64,000 bases of DNA from an uncultured Pseudomonadota bacterium (GCA_903829815.1 CAIKRR010000059.1:127311-191310), one strand, 5' to 3'; numbered from the stretch's first letter, positions 27,162 through 36,260 are shown. Notes: generated by a model from the sequence alone, not told the origin. Made by a program: numbers and translations.

Positions 27162-28598
27162 TCAGAAACGTTGCGCGGTGGCGTTGGCGAGGCCCGATTG
27201 CTCGAGCACCGCTGCGGCACGCAGGCAGAGGTCTTCTCGCCACGGCCGCGCGATGATTTGCACCGAAAGGGGTAGCGCCCCACCACCGGCACCCGGTACA
27301 GGGACGGCCGCCACCGGCAGTCCGGCAAAGGAAATCGGCTGGGTCAGCAAACCGAGGTTGGCACGCGAGGGCATCTCGACGCCGTTGAGCGTCATGGTCT
27401 CCGTGCCGATCGGCCAGGCGGGTACCGGTGTTGCAGGGGCGATGAGCACGTCGACATCGGCAAAGGCCGCGAGCACCTGCTCGCAATACCAGCGCCGGAT
27501 GCGGTGGGCCCGCAGGACCCAAGCGGCCGGTATCAGTGCACCCGCGAGCCAGCGCTCTCGCAGCACCGGGTCGAAGTCATCGATACGGGTACGGATATCC
27601 TCGATGTGCTGGCTCGCCCCTTCGGCCGCGGTGATGACGAATGCCGCACCGCGTGCAATATCGGTAGAAGGCAACTCCACCCGTCGATCGGCACCGAGTA
27701 CCCCGGCCACCTGCTCGACCAGGGCTCGGGCAAGCGGCCCGGCGTGCTGTTCGAAATAGCCCCCCAGCACACCGATGCGCAGCCCCCGTGTACCGGCAGC
27801 GAGGCCCGGCACCACGGGCTCCGCGGCACGCTCTGCACAGGCCGGATCGCGGGCATCCCCGCCCTGCATGGCTTCATAGGCAAGCGCAAGGTCGGCCACG
27901 CTGCGCGCAAAAGGGCCGACATGGTCGAGGCTGGCGACAAAGGGCACCGATCCGGCGCGCGACAGGCGACCAAAGGTCGGCTTGAGGCCGAACACGCCAC
28001 ACATCGACGAGGGCACCCGAATCGAACCGTTCGTGTCCGTACCGAGGGTCAGCGCGGCAAGACCTGCGGCAACCGCCGCTGCCGAGCCACCCGATGAGCC
28101 CCCCGCGATACGACTGCGATCGCGCGGATTGCGCGTGGCGCCATCGTGCGTGTTTTCGGTCGTGAAGCCGTAGGCGTACTCGTCCATATTGAGTGCACCC
28201 AGCGGAATGGCACCTGCCGCGATGAGACGCTCGACCACCGTTGCGTCACGCCGGGCCGGGGCATGTTCGCGATGGATGCGCGAACCTGCCACCGTCGTGA
28301 CACCTTCGAGATCGAAGAGGTTCTTGACGGCAAAAGGCACCCCCGCCAACGGCGGCAAGGTTTCGCCCCGTGCACGCCGGGCATCGATGGCCGCAGCCGC
28401 TGCCAGGGCGCGATCGGTCGTGATTGTGGTGAAGCAGTTCAGGAGCGGGTCGACGGCCGCAATGCGATCGAGCGCCGCCTGCGTGATCTCAACGGCACTC
28501 GCCTCACCCGTGGCCACGCGCCGGGCCAGTTCGGTTGCCGGCAAGGCCCAGAACGCCTCGGTCATCGCCGATGAGGCTGCAAGCTCGGGGTGCGGCAT
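27162..28598 (-). CDS. atzE: AtzE-like amidase (amidase signature family)
   Basis: A 478-aa amidase-signature enzyme. The Ser-cisSer-Lys triad is Lys92 (PFAVKNLFD), Ser168 (GGSSGGS) and Ser192 (GTDTNGSIR). Overall it looks like AtzE, 1-carboxybiuret hydrolase of cyanuric acid breakdown, and this is supported by the tiny gene directly upstream that looks like its obligate partner AtzG. The ATG begins 1 bp after that gene's stop. True AtzE works with AtzD and AtzH, which are absent, so the substrate may be another ureido compound. A GatA-type transamidosome role is unlikely because no GatB is present. Confidence 0.87.
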   Translation of the reverse strand: MPHPELAASSAMTEAFWALPATELARRVATGEASAVEITQAALDRIAAVDPLLNCFTTITTDRALAAAAAIDARRARGETLPPLAGVPFAVKNLFDLEGVTTVAGSRIHREHAPARRDATVVERLIAAGAIPLGALNMDEYAYGFTTENTHDGATRNPRDRSRIAGGSSGGSAAAVAAGLAALTLGTDTNGSIRVPSSMCGVFGLKPTFGRLSRAGSVPFVASLDHVGPFARSVADLALAYEAMQGGDARDPACAERAAEPVVPGLAAGTRGLRIGVLGGYFEQHAGPLARALVEQVAGVLGADRRVELPSTDIARGAAFVITAAEGASQHIEDIRTRIDDFDPVLRERWLAGALIPAAWVLRAHRIRRWYCEQVLAAFADVDVLIAPATPVPAWPIGTETMTLNGVEMPSRANLGLLTQPISFAGLPVAAVPVPGAGGGALPLSVQIIARPWREDLCLRAAAVLEQSGLANATAQRF

Positions 28599-28599
28599 G

Positions 28600-28809
28600 T
28601 CAGCCTGCCTCGGGCCGAAACACCGCCGCCGACTCGAGATGCTCGGGCAGATCGAAGCGCATCAGGCCGGCAGCAATGGCCGCGATGCGCTGGAACTGCA
28701 CCTCGACGCCGGCTTGGTACACATCGGGAATCGGGATCCCGACCAGCGCGGCGAGTACTGGAGTGACGGGTGCCGCTCTGCCTGCGTCGCGCGATTCTTC
28801 GGCTGTCAT
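28600..28809 (-). CDS. atzG: AtzG-like small partner protein (DUF4089)
   Basis: A 69-aa protein, the size of AtzG (about 68 aa), the GatC-like subunit that wraps around AtzE. The core VTPVLAALVGIPIPDVYQ and a C-terminal helix with a RFDLPEHLESAAVFRPE tail fit the DUF4089 pattern: two short helices, then an extended tail containing the 'aVFrP' ending. Start ATG 28809 overlaps the stop of the ABC ATPase gene (TGATG); a TTG just before it is possible. Being immediately followed by the amidase is the strongest evidence for its role. Confidence 0.8.
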   Translation of the reverse strand: MTAEESRDAGRAAPVTPVLAALVGIPIPDVYQAGVEVQFQRIAAIAAGLMRFDLPEHLESAAVFRPEAG

Positions 28810-29624
28810 CAATGATTCTCCCTCGTTGCAAGGCGGGCTGCAGGCGGTGCCGGGATGGCTGCCACCAGGGCCTGGGTGTACTCATGGGCGGGGTTCTGGA
28901 ACACCTGGTCAACCGGCCCCGACTCGACGATCCGACCGGCGCGCATCACCACCACACGACGTGTGATGAGGCGTACGACATTGAGATCGTGCGAGACAAA
29001 GAGCATCGCCAGACCGAGTTCACGCTGCAGGCGCGCAAGAAGCGCGAGTACGGTCGCCTGCACCGACACGTCGAGGGCCGCGGTCGGCTCATCGAGTACC
29101 AGGAGACGAGGGCGCGACACCAGCGCGCGCGCAATACCCACCCGCGCCTTCTGCCCCCCGGAGAGCTGATGCGGGTAACGGTCGAGAAGGGGCGCAGCCA
29201 GATCGACCTGTGCGGCCACCTCTTGCACCCGATCGCGTCGCGCCGCAGGGCTCAGAGCGCGCAAATCGGGCAAGGCGCGCAGCGGTTCGGCGATGGCATC
29301 GGCGACACGCAGGCGCGGATCGAGGCTGTCGGTGGCGTCCTGAAACACCATCTGGATGGCGGAGCGCAGACGATGCGTGTTGAAACGCTTCGCCGGCACT
29401 TCATCGATCGACTCACCCTCGAAGCGAATGGTGCCCTCAGTCGGGTCGAGCAGACGCACGATCATGCGCGAGAGTGTCGATTTGCCGCTGCCCGACTCAC
29501 CCACCACACCCACCGACTCGCCGGCGCCCACCGTGAGGCTCACCGCATCGACGGCGCGCAGCACGCGTCCGCCCCGCAACGCGAAGCGGCGACTCACCTG
29601 ATCGACTTCGAGCAGGTTCAGCAT
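28809..29624 (-). CDS. ABC transporter ATP-binding protein (peptide/nickel type, DppF/OppF-like)
   Basis: A 271-aa ATPase. Walker A is GESGSGKST, the Q-loop lies in MVFQDATDSLDPR, the ABC signature is LSGGQKARVGIARAL, Walker B is LLVLDEPTAALD, and the switch His is in FVSHDLNVV. The DSLDPR/QDATDSLNP-type Q-loop and the phase of the gene identify it as the second ATPase of a Dpp/Opp-type importer. ATG 29624 overlaps the end of the first ATPase gene by 7 bp. It lacks the C-terminal OppD-type Cys-rich extension seen in its partner. Confidence 0.92.
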   Translation of the reverse strand: MLNLLEVDQVSRRFALRGGRVLRAVDAVSLTVGAGESVGVVGESGSGKSTLSRMIVRLLDPTEGTIRFEGESIDEVPAKRFNTHRLRSAIQMVFQDATDSLDPRLRVADAIAEPLRALPDLRALSPAARRDRVQEVAAQVDLAAPLLDRYPHQLSGGQKARVGIARALVSRPRLLVLDEPTAALDVSVQATVLALLARLQRELGLAMLFVSHDLNVVRLITRRVVVMRAGRIVESGPVDQVFQNPAHEYTQALVAAIPAPPAARLATRENH

Positions 29625-30688
29625 GGGTTGTGACAGGCCACGTGATGGCCCTCGCCAGTATCTTGCATGACGCGCGGCCCGGCACAGGCCGGGAGCACAC
29701 GGTCGCAACGCTCGCTGAACCGACACGGGGGCAGATCGGTGCGCGTGAGGTCAGGCAATTGCCCGGGCACCGAGGTGAGCGCATCGATCGAGAGCGCACC
29801 GTAAGGCGTCGAGGCAAGCAGCCGCGCGGTGTACGGGTGGCGCGGTCGGGCAAAGAGTTCGGCCGCAGGCGCCATCTCGACCAGATGACCGGCATGCATC
29901 ACGGCAATGCGATCACAGTGCTCGCCAGCGAGCCCCAGATCATGCGTGACCAGTATCGTCGCCATGCCGTTTTCACGCGCGATGCGGGCGATGAGCGCCA
30001 TGATTGCCGCCTGGGTTGTCACGTCGAGCCCGGTGGTGGGTTCATCGGCAATGAGCAGTGCGGGCTCGCAGGCCAGCGCCATGGCGATCATCACACGCTG
30101 GCACTGACCTCCGGAGAGTTCGAACGGGTAGGCGTGATAGCGGGCTTCAGGATCTGCGATCTGTACCCGGCGCAAGGCATCGACGGCACGTGCCTGCAAC
30201 GCATGCCGCGGGGTGGCCGTATGCCGCAGCAGCACGTCCTCGATCTGTTGGCCCACACGCCTGATCGGATTGAGTGCGGCGCGGGGATTCTGGAACACCA
30301 TGGCCAGTTCACGGCCGCGCACGCTTGAGCGCTCGGCTTCACTTGAACCGAGCAGGTCGAATCCGCCAAAGCGAGCGCTGCCCGAGGTGATCCGGGCGTT
30401 GGCTTCCAGAATGCCGAGCAGCGCAAGAAAGAAAACCGACTTTCCAGAACCCGACTCGCCCACGATGCCCAGCGTCTCGCCGCGATCGACATGCAGGCTC
30501 ACACCATCGAGAACGCGCGCGACACCGGTGCGGGTCTGGAACTGCACGTGCAGGTCGCGCACGTCGAGGAGCGGTACCCGGGCGGGCGTCGCCGGGTCAG
30601 TTGTCGCCCGGTGAGCATGCTGCCTGGAGGGCACCATCGCCGCGGCTGCCGCACCTTCGGATGTCACCGGCGATTGCGCAGCGTTCAT
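29618..30688 (-). CDS. ABC transporter ATP-binding protein (peptide/nickel type, DppD/OppD-like)
   Basis: A 356-aa ATPase. An N-terminal Ala-rich stretch of ~40 residues precedes the core: Walker [11 protein letters not shown]-loop [17 protein letters not shown], signature [15 protein letters not shown], Walker [13 protein letters not shown], switch His VTHDLGL. The C-terminal oligopeptide-ATPase extension ([28 protein letters not shown]) carries Cys residues that in this family bind an iron-sulfur cluster. Walker A ends in Val rather than Thr/Ser (GKSV), as in many DppD proteins. The ATG overlaps the permease stop (ATGA). Confidence 0.93.
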   Translation of the reverse strand: MNAAQSPVTSEGAAAAAMVPSRQHAHRATTDPATPARVPLLDVRDLHVQFQTRTGVARVLDGVSLHVDRGETLGIVGESGSGKSVFFLALLGILEANARITSGSARFGGFDLLGSSEAERSSVRGRELAMVFQNPRAALNPIRRVGQQIEDVLLRHTATPRHALQARAVDALRRVQIADPEARYHAYPFELSGGQCQRVMIAMALACEPALLIADEPTTGLDVTTQAAIMALIARIARENGMATILVTHDLGLAGEHCDRIAVMHAGHLVEMAPAAELFARPRHPYTARLLASTPYGALSIDALTSVPGQLPDLTRTDLPPCRFSERCDRVLPACAGPRVMQDTGEGHHVACHNPC

Positions 30689-31500
30689 GTGCGCCGCCTC
30701 GGATCGATGAGATCGCGCAGGCCATCGCCCAGCAGATTGAACGAAAATACTGCCAGCATCAGCACGAGGCCCGGAAAGAACGCCACCCACCACTCGCCCG
30801 ACACGATCAACTGAGCGCCATCGGCAACCATGATGCCCCACTCGGCAGCCGGCGGCCGCACCCCGAGTCCGATGAAGGAGAGGCCGGCCGCGTTCAGGAT
30901 GGCCCAGCCCATGTTGAGCGAGATCTGCACCATCATCGGCGGCAGGATGTTGGGAAAGAGATGCATGACGAGGATGCGCGTGTCGCTCGCACCCGAGAGG
31001 CGCGCCGCCTCGACATAACCGGCCTCACGGCGCACATTGACCTCGGCACGCGCGACGCGGATGTAGAAGGGCAGATTGATGAGGGCGGTGGCAATCACGA
31101 TGTTGGCCACCGTGTTGCCCATGGCTGCCACCACGCCCATTGCCAGCACGAAGAGCGGAAAGGCCATGATGGTGTCGGCCAGTCGGCTGATGATGCGGTC
31201 GTGCCAGCCGCCGTGAAAGCCGGCCAGGCATCCGAGCGTAGCACCGATGAGGAAAGAAACCGCTACGGCAGCCACCGCAATGCCAAAGTCCAGACGCGTG
31301 GCCACGATGACCCGCGACAGGATGTCGCGCCCGAGCGCATCGGTGCCGAACCAGTGTGCCGCATCGGGCGGTGAAAGCGCGGCACCGGCACTGGTCGACA
31401 GGGGGTCGTAGGGGACCAGCCAGGGCCCGAAGAGCGCCAGCAACACGAAGAACACGAAGAGACTGGCAGCAACGACGGTGAGCAGATTCTCGCGCCGCAC
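30685..31500 (-). CDS. ABC transporter permease (DppC-like)
   Basis: A 271-aa inner-membrane permease with about six helices. The N-terminal helix ASLFVFFVLLALFGPWLVPYDPLS and HWFGTDALGRDILSRVI are hallmarks of the DppC/OppC family, and the EAA-like coupling loop is EAARLSGASDTRILVMHLFPNILPP. The C-terminal WGIMVADG and WWVAFFPGLVLMLAVFSFNLLGDGLRD blocks are also typical. The start codon is GTG, 3 bp after the DppB-like gene. It forms the import channel with that protein. Confidence 0.93.
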   Translation of the reverse strand: MRRENLLTVVAASLFVFFVLLALFGPWLVPYDPLSTSAGAALSPPDAAHWFGTDALGRDILSRVIVATRLDFGIAVAAVAVSFLIGATLGCLAGFHGGWHDRIISRLADTIMAFPLFVLAMGVVAAMGNTVANIVIATALINLPFYIRVARAEVNVRREAGYVEAARLSGASDTRILVMHLFPNILPPMMVQISLNMGWAILNAAGLSFIGLGVRPPAAEWGIMVADGAQLIVSGEWWVAFFPGLVLMLAVFSFNLLGDGLRDLIDPRRRT

Positions 31501-31503
31501 GGT

Positions 31504-32550
31504 TCAGCCCTCGAAGCGCGCGCGCGGATCAACCACACCATAGGCGAGATCGATGACGAGGTTGAGCAGCACGTAGAGTGCAGCCAGCACCAGCACGAAC
31601 CCCTGCACTGGGGCGTAGTCGGAGGCCACCAGGGCCTCGAGCGCGTAGGAACCGACACCGGGCCAGGCAAACACCTTCTCGACCAGGATGCTCGAGCCCA
31701 GCAGAAACGAGAACACCATGCCCAGCGTGGTCACCACCGGCAGCAGGGCATTGCGCAAGGCATAGACGTAGAGCACGCGGGTACGCGACAAACCCACCGC
31801 GCGCGCCGTGCGCACGAAGTCTGATGAGAGCACCCCCAGCATCGACGCACGGGTCATGCGCGAAATCGGCGCAATGACAAAAAGCGCCAGCGTGATCGCA
31901 GGCAGGGCGATCTGCCCGGCCACGGCCGCGAGCAGTTCTCCATCGAGCGCAAACAGCGCATCGATGAGATAGAAACCGGTGACGGTCTGCGGCGGCGAAA
32001 AGGCTGGGTCGAGTCGACCGGTCGGCGGCGGTGCCCAGCCCAGCAGGAAATAGAACACATAGGCGAGCAGCAGCCCGGTGAAGAACGTTGGCAGCGACAC
32101 ACCCACCGTGGCGATCACTCGGCACAGATGATCGACCACCGAGCCGGGTCGAGTGGCTGCGAGCACCCCCAGCGGCACTGCAATGAGGGTGGCGAGCAGC
32201 AGCGCGATCAGCGTGAGTTCGAGCGAGGCGGGCAGCCGCTCGATGAGTTCTGTAGCTACAGGTCGTCCGGTCGATATCGAGTTGCCCAGATCACCCTGCA
32301 CGAGATCTCGAAGGTAGAACCCGAACTGGGTGGCGATGCCCTGATCGAGCCCGAGCGCACGACGCACCTCCTCGATCGCCTCGCGCGAGGCGGCCGGCCC
32401 AGCGAAGTACGCGGCCGGATCACCCGGCAGTGCCCGGGTGAGAAGGAAGGTGACGACGACGACGCCGAGCAGATTGGGCAAGGCTGCAGCCAGACGCCGC
32501 AGCACGAAACCCGCGCCTGCGCGCACCGCCGCAAGGCGCTGGGCGTTCAT
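31504..32550 (-). CDS. ABC transporter permease (DppB-like)
   Basis: A 348-aa permease. The N-terminal RRLAAALPNLLGVVVVTFLLTRALPGDP is characteristic of DppB/OppB, as are the periplasmic LGLDQGIATQFGFYLRDLVQGDLGNSISTGRPV region and the coupling loop TARAVGLSRTRVLYVYALRNALLPVVT. The C-terminus holds GSSILVEKVFAWPGVGSYALEALVASDYAPVQG. It lies 17 bp downstream of the receptor gene. The transporter order receptor-B-C-D-F is complete. Confidence 0.93.
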   Translation of the reverse strand: MNAQRLAAVRAGAGFVLRRLAAALPNLLGVVVVTFLLTRALPGDPAAYFAGPAASREAIEEVRRALGLDQGIATQFGFYLRDLVQGDLGNSISTGRPVATELIERLPASLELTLIALLLATLIAVPLGVLAATRPGSVVDHLCRVIATVGVSLPTFFTGLLLAYVFYFLLGWAPPPTGRLDPAFSPPQTVTGFYLIDALFALDGELLAAVAGQIALPAITLALFVIAPISRMTRASMLGVLSSDFVRTARAVGLSRTRVLYVYALRNALLPVVTTLGMVFSFLLGSSILVEKVFAWPGVGSYALEALVASDYAPVQGFVLVLAALYVLLNLVIDLAYGVVDPRARFEG

Positions 32551-32567
32551 GATCGAGGCCGCGCCGC

Positions 32568-34175
32568 TCAGCCCTTGGAGAGCTGTCGGAAATCGGGCTG
32601 CAGATGGAACCAGTAACGATAGCCCTGGATCTGCTTTTGCATCGCCACATCGAGCGCCGGTTGCGCCAGAGGCACGCGCGGCACGTCGGTCCAGGCCATA
32701 TCGACGAAGCCGCGCACCTCGTCTTCATAGCGCTTCTTGTCCGGTTCGAAGCGCGATGCGTCGATGAGCTTGTCCATGGCCGGGTTCTGATAGCTCATGG
32801 TGTTGAAGACGGCATCCTGGCCGTGATAGGCCCAGAAGAAGAAGTAATCGGGGAAATTCAACCAGCCACCAAAGCGGTTGAGAATGAGCGGCATGTCCTT
32901 CTTGAGCAGTGCACCACGCCAGTTCGCGCCCGGCACCTTGTTGATCTGGACCTTGATGCCGATGAGCGCAAGCGACTCCTGGATGAGGATGCATGCCGGC
33001 TCCGAAACGGTGGCATTGCCGATGTCGTACGAGAGCGTGGTTTCGAACCCGTTCTCGAGGCCGGCCTCCTTCAAGAGCGCCCGCGCCTTGGGAATATCGT
33101 AGGCATAGGGATGGGGCTGTGGCCAGCTCGCGTTGGGCGCCTTGGCCGGCCCACCCCACATGCGCTCGCCTCGCCCGTACATGGCATTGTCGAAAACCCG
33201 CTCATAGGGCACGGCATAGGCCACCGCCTGGCGCACCTTGGGGTTGTCGAAGGGTGCCGCCTTCACGTTCATGCCCAAATACCAGAGCGCATTCTCGATC
33301 GGAACGCTGGCCACCTTGACGTTGCCCTTTTCCTGGGCGATCTCGAGAAAGTCCTTGGGCGGCAGCTCCCAGGTCATGTCGATGTCCCCCTTCTGGAGCA
33401 GGGCACGACGATTGCCTGCCGAGGGAACATCGCGCTGCACGACACGCCGGATCTTCGGCATCGCTCCGCTCTTCCACTCATCGTTGCGCACGTAGACGAT
33501 CTCTTGCCCCGGCCGCCAGTTCTCGAGCCGGTAGGCGCCTCCCCCAGCCACATTGTTCTTGGTCCATTCCAGTCCCCAGGGGTCGCGCTCGGTGCAGTGC
33601 TTCTTCACCAGTTCGGCGTTGAAGATCGACGGCACCGGCGTTGCCAGATCGGGCAGAAGCAGCTTGTCCTTGCGCAGGTAATCGACCCGGAAGGTGTGAT
33701 CGTCAACCACCACGAACTGCTCGGGCTTCTCGATCGAGCCCGCCTTCAGCTGAAAGGTCGGAAAGCCGCCCACGCTGACTGCCCGGTCAAGCGACCACTT
33801 GACGTCACGCGCCGTGACCGGCGTGCCGTCGTGAAAGCGCGCATTGCGCCGCAGCTTGAAGGTGCAGCTCATGCCATCGGCGGCCACCTGCCAGGATTCG
33901 GCCAATTCAGGCTCGATCTTGTTCAGGTCATAGCTCATGACCCCATTGGGCAGACGCCGGGCGCCGAAGGTGATCAGCCGGTCGTAGCATACCCAGGACA
34001 CACCATAGGATGGCCGGTTGGCACCCACCGTGTGGATATCGAGTGAATTGGGGCCAAGTTCGTTGGCAATGACCAGAAGATCGCGTCGACGATCGCTCTG
34101 GGCCAGAGCAGCCAGCGGAAAGGCCGACAGGCCGGCGAGAGCCGAAGACGACTGCAGGAAGTGGCGGCGTTTCAC
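32568..34175 (-). CDS. ABC transporter substrate-binding protein, family 5 (DppA-like), Tat-type signal
   Basis: A 535-aa receptor of the peptide/nickel-binding family. From the GTG at 34175 it opens with KRRHFLQSSSALAGLSAF and a cut site near LAALAQ; the RRHFLQ segment fits a twin-arginine export signal, suggesting export in folded form. Family blocks include YDRLITFG, ELAESWQVAADGMSCTFKLRRNARFHDGTPVTARDVKWSLDRA and NPKVRQAVAYAVPYERV. GGAG precedes the GTG by 9 bases; a longer open frame to 34244 was rejected for that reason. It heads the run of genes down to the Rieske oxygenase; the ligand is unknown and need not be a peptide. Confidence 0.92.
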   Translation of the reverse strand: MKRRHFLQSSSALAGLSAFPLAALAQSDRRRDLLVIANELGPNSLDIHTVGANRPSYGVSWVCYDRLITFGARRLPNGVMSYDLNKIEPELAESWQVAADGMSCTFKLRRNARFHDGTPVTARDVKWSLDRAVSVGGFPTFQLKAGSIEKPEQFVVVDDHTFRVDYLRKDKLLLPDLATPVPSIFNAELVKKHCTERDPWGLEWTKNNVAGGGAYRLENWRPGQEIVYVRNDEWKSGAMPKIRRVVQRDVPSAGNRRALLQKGDIDMTWELPPKDFLEIAQEKGNVKVASVPIENALWYLGMNVKAAPFDNPKVRQAVAYAVPYERVFDNAMYGRGERMWGGPAKAPNASWPQPHPYAYDIPKARALLKEAGLENGFETTLSYDIGNATVSEPACILIQESLALIGIKVQINKVPGANWRGALLKKDMPLILNRFGGWLNFPDYFFFWAYHGQDAVFNTMSYQNPAMDKLIDASRFEPDKKRYEDEVRGFVDMAWTDVPRVPLAQPALDVAMQKQIQGYRYWFHLQPDFRQLSKG

Positions 34176-34519
34176 GGGAATATTCTCCAGCACGATTCGA
34201 CCTCGAGGGTCTTGATGTCTTCGTTTCAGCAACACGCGTGCCACACGACGGGCGGCGGCGACGCCTCATGCCCTTGCGCTCGGCGGGCACAACCAGGGTG
34301 CGGCCGGCATTGCGACACATCAGCCATTGCATGAATCGCCACTCTTTCTGCCGCGCTGTCTTCACATCGGAGAGTGGCAAGAAAAGACAATCTGATCCAT
34401 GATTGACACGCAGATCGGTGAAGGCCCGTCGATCGGCGAAGCGCGCACCGGAGTGGTGCAAAAAAGGCCCCTTTCCCATTTTTGGTGCGCCGATCTGGCG
34501 TCCTGTTTCAATCTCGCAT
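34176..34519. other. Non-coding divergent region between ABC transporter operon and Hfq-like gene
   Basis: No gene is supported in these 344 bases. They must carry the promoters of both flanking units. A TTGACA at 34403-34408 (plus strand) has no convincing -10 partner. A broken inverted repeat, GATCGG...CGCACC (34431-34447) against GGTGCGCCGATC (34482-34493), lies in the leader of the Hfq-like gene and could fold in its mRNA. Confidence 0.5.
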
Positions 34520-35008
34520 ATGCCGCAACGTCCGCTCGAATTCGAGAACCGCGTTCAGGAGCCTTTCCTGAATGAACTGCGCAAGTCCCGGCGCACCGTG
34601 CATGTCTATTTGCGCAGCGGCGCACGGCTGGAAGGGGTGCTCGCTTCATTCGATGCCCACATGATCCAGATTCGTGGCACCGAGCAGCAGACGGTCTACA
34701 AGCACGAGATCGTGTCGATTCTTCGCGCGCCCTTTGGCAAACCCAAGGGCGCTGGTGCACGGTCGAGCATCCATCGCCCCACCAGCATTCGCAGCCCCGA
34801 TCGACGGGATGATGCGTGGCAGAGCGCGATCGACTATCGGGGCGCAGCCGATGACCCGGCAGCGAGGCCGCGTCGCGAACCGGTCATCTCACGCAAACCC
34901 ACCATCGGTACCCGCGTGAGCGAAGAACCACCCGCAGCTGCCCCAGTCGACCCCAACCGCCCACGCCTGAGTCTGAGCCTGAAGCGGCGCAAGGACGACG
35001 ACGCCTGA
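34520..35008 (+). CDS. Hfq-domain RNA-binding protein with long C-terminal extension
   Basis: A 162-aa protein. Residues ~10-70 follow the Sm-like Hfq fold: VQEPFLNELRKSRRTVHVYL (Hfq: LQDPFLNALR...), SGARLEGVLASFDAHMIQI and VYKHEIVSI. Proximal-face residues (Gln in VQEPFLN, the Y-K-H triplet) and basic rim residues are kept. The remaining ~90 residues are Arg/Pro/Ser-rich, probably disordered, and end LSLSLKRRKDDDA. Canonical Hfq is about 75-100 aa and usually sits beside hflX, so this is probably a second, divergent Hfq-like protein. ATG 34520 was chosen because it starts right before the Sm fold. It may bind small RNAs or act on specific mRNAs; its targets are unknown. Confidence 0.85.
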   Translation: MPQRPLEFENRVQEPFLNELRKSRRTVHVYLRSGARLEGVLASFDAHMIQIRGTEQQTVYKHEIVSILRAPFGKPKGAGARSSIHRPTSIRSPDRRDDAWQSAIDYRGAADDPAARPRREPVISRKPTIGTRVSEEPPAAAPVDPNRPRLSLSLKRRKDDDA

Positions 35009-35152
35009 GGGGGCTGTAGCGGCGGGCAGATCTCGTTACAAGACCGCGTACGGCGCCAGCGCCATGCTCGGCGCCGCCGCCATGGCCCGATGGCGTGCAA
35101 GCACGGGGTGACCTATCATCGCGGCTCACTCAGACAGCAGGGAGACACACGC

Positions 35153-35713
35153 ATGTCATCGGCCAGCAGCGGACTCTCGTCCTCCAGCGACAACGGCGCA
35201 GGAAAATTTCCGCCAATCCGTCGCGTCGTTACCGGGCATGATGCCGCCGGCGTCGCGAAAGCGCTCATCGATGGGCCCGCCACCAACGCCAAGTACCCGG
35301 CCTCAGGCACGGTATCGACCCTCATGTGGTGCACTGATCAGATGCCAACTGACATCGCGATCGGCATGAACCCCGAGGACATGGGCGCGCGCATCATCGG
35401 CACCGCGCCGCCAGCGCATGGCTCGCGCTTCTGCGTGATCGATTTTCCACCCGGTGCGCCGGCCATCATGCACCGGACCGAGACGCTCGACTACGTGATC
35501 GTGCTTGCAGGGGAGATCGACATGGACATGGACGATTCGACCGTACGCCTCAAGGCCGGCGAAATCCTGATCCAGCGCGGCACCAACCACGCCTGGGCCA
35601 ATCGCGGCACGGTGCCAGCGCGCGTTGCCTTCGTACTGCTGGATGCAAACCCACTGGGGATCGGGCAACCGGTTCAGGGCGCGCACAACGCCAGCGCCGA
35701 CGGGCATCGCTGA
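35153..35713 (+). CDS. Cupin-domain protein (paralogue of 2706-3302)
   Basis: A 186-aa protein with a C-terminal cupin barrel: motif 1 MHRTETLDYVIVLAGEI, motif 2 AGEILIQRGTNHAWANR. The N-terminal IRRVVTGHDAAG and the PL-type C-terminal end are shared with the cupin at 2706, so these are paralogues, but the middle part differs (STLMWCTDQMPTDIAIGM). The ATG at 35153 has GGGAGA upstream. The CMD gene begins 1 bp after its stop, reproducing the pair found in the marR operon. The function is unknown; a shared catabolic step is inferred. Confidence 0.82.
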   Translation: MSSASSGLSSSSDNGAGKFPPIRRVVTGHDAAGVAKALIDGPATNAKYPASGTVSTLMWCTDQMPTDIAIGMNPEDMGARIIGTAPPAHGSRFCVIDFPPGAPAIMHRTETLDYVIVLAGEIDMDMDDSTVRLKAGEILIQRGTNHAWANRGTVPARVAFVLLDANPLGIGQPVQGAHNASADGHR

Positions 35714-35714
35714 C

Positions 35715-36260
35715 ATGGGCCGCGTACCCGATCTGACCCCAGGCGAGATGGACGCCGAGCAGGCGCGCATTCATGAGGAGATCGCCCGGCCGCGTGGCGG
35801 CGTCGTGGCCGGGCCCTTCGCGATCTGGCTGCGCAACCCGGCCGTGGCCGACCGAGCCAATCAGTTCGGCAACGCGCTGCGACTGCACGGCAAGCTGGAC
35901 AAACGGCTCTTTGAACTCATGGTGCTCGTGATTGCACGCCACTGGGGCGCCCAGTACGAGTGGCATGCCCACGAGAAACAGGCGCTGGCCAACGGCATCT
36001 CGCCCGCCATCGTCGAGGCCATTCGCGCGCATCAGGTACCGCCATTTGCAGCCGACGACGAACGCCTCATCTACGAAGTCGTGCGTGAAATGAACGATAC
36101 CCGGCACCTGAGCCAGGCCACCTATGACCGTGCGCTTGCAGCCCTGGGGCTTGATCTGCTGATCGAACTCATTACCTCGATCGGCTTCTACACCATGGTG
36201 GCCATGGTGCTGAACGGGTTTGATGCACCGGTGCCCGGCGGCAAGCGCCCGCTGCCCTGA
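35715..36260 (+). CDS. Carboxymuconolactone decarboxylase (CMD) family protein
   Basis: A 181-aa CMD/AhpD-fold protein. It begins MGRVPDLTPGEMDAEQARIHEEI and holds LDKRLFELMVLVIARHWGAQYEWHAHEKQAL, the conserved core helix pair. ATG 35715 follows the cupin stop by one base; the upstream in-frame extension overlaps the cupin gene. Unlike its relative at 1924 it has no signal peptide, so it acts in the cytosol. CMD members decarboxylate aromatic-derived lactones or reduce peroxides; no CxxC typical of AhpD is seen. Confidence 0.88.
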   Translation: MGRVPDLTPGEMDAEQARIHEEIARPRGGVVAGPFAIWLRNPAVADRANQFGNALRLHGKLDKRLFELMVLVIARHWGAQYEWHAHEKQALANGISPAIVEAIRAHQVPPFAADDERLIYEVVREMNDTRHLSQATYDRALAALGLDLLIELITSIGFYTMVAMVLNGFDAPVPGGKRPLP

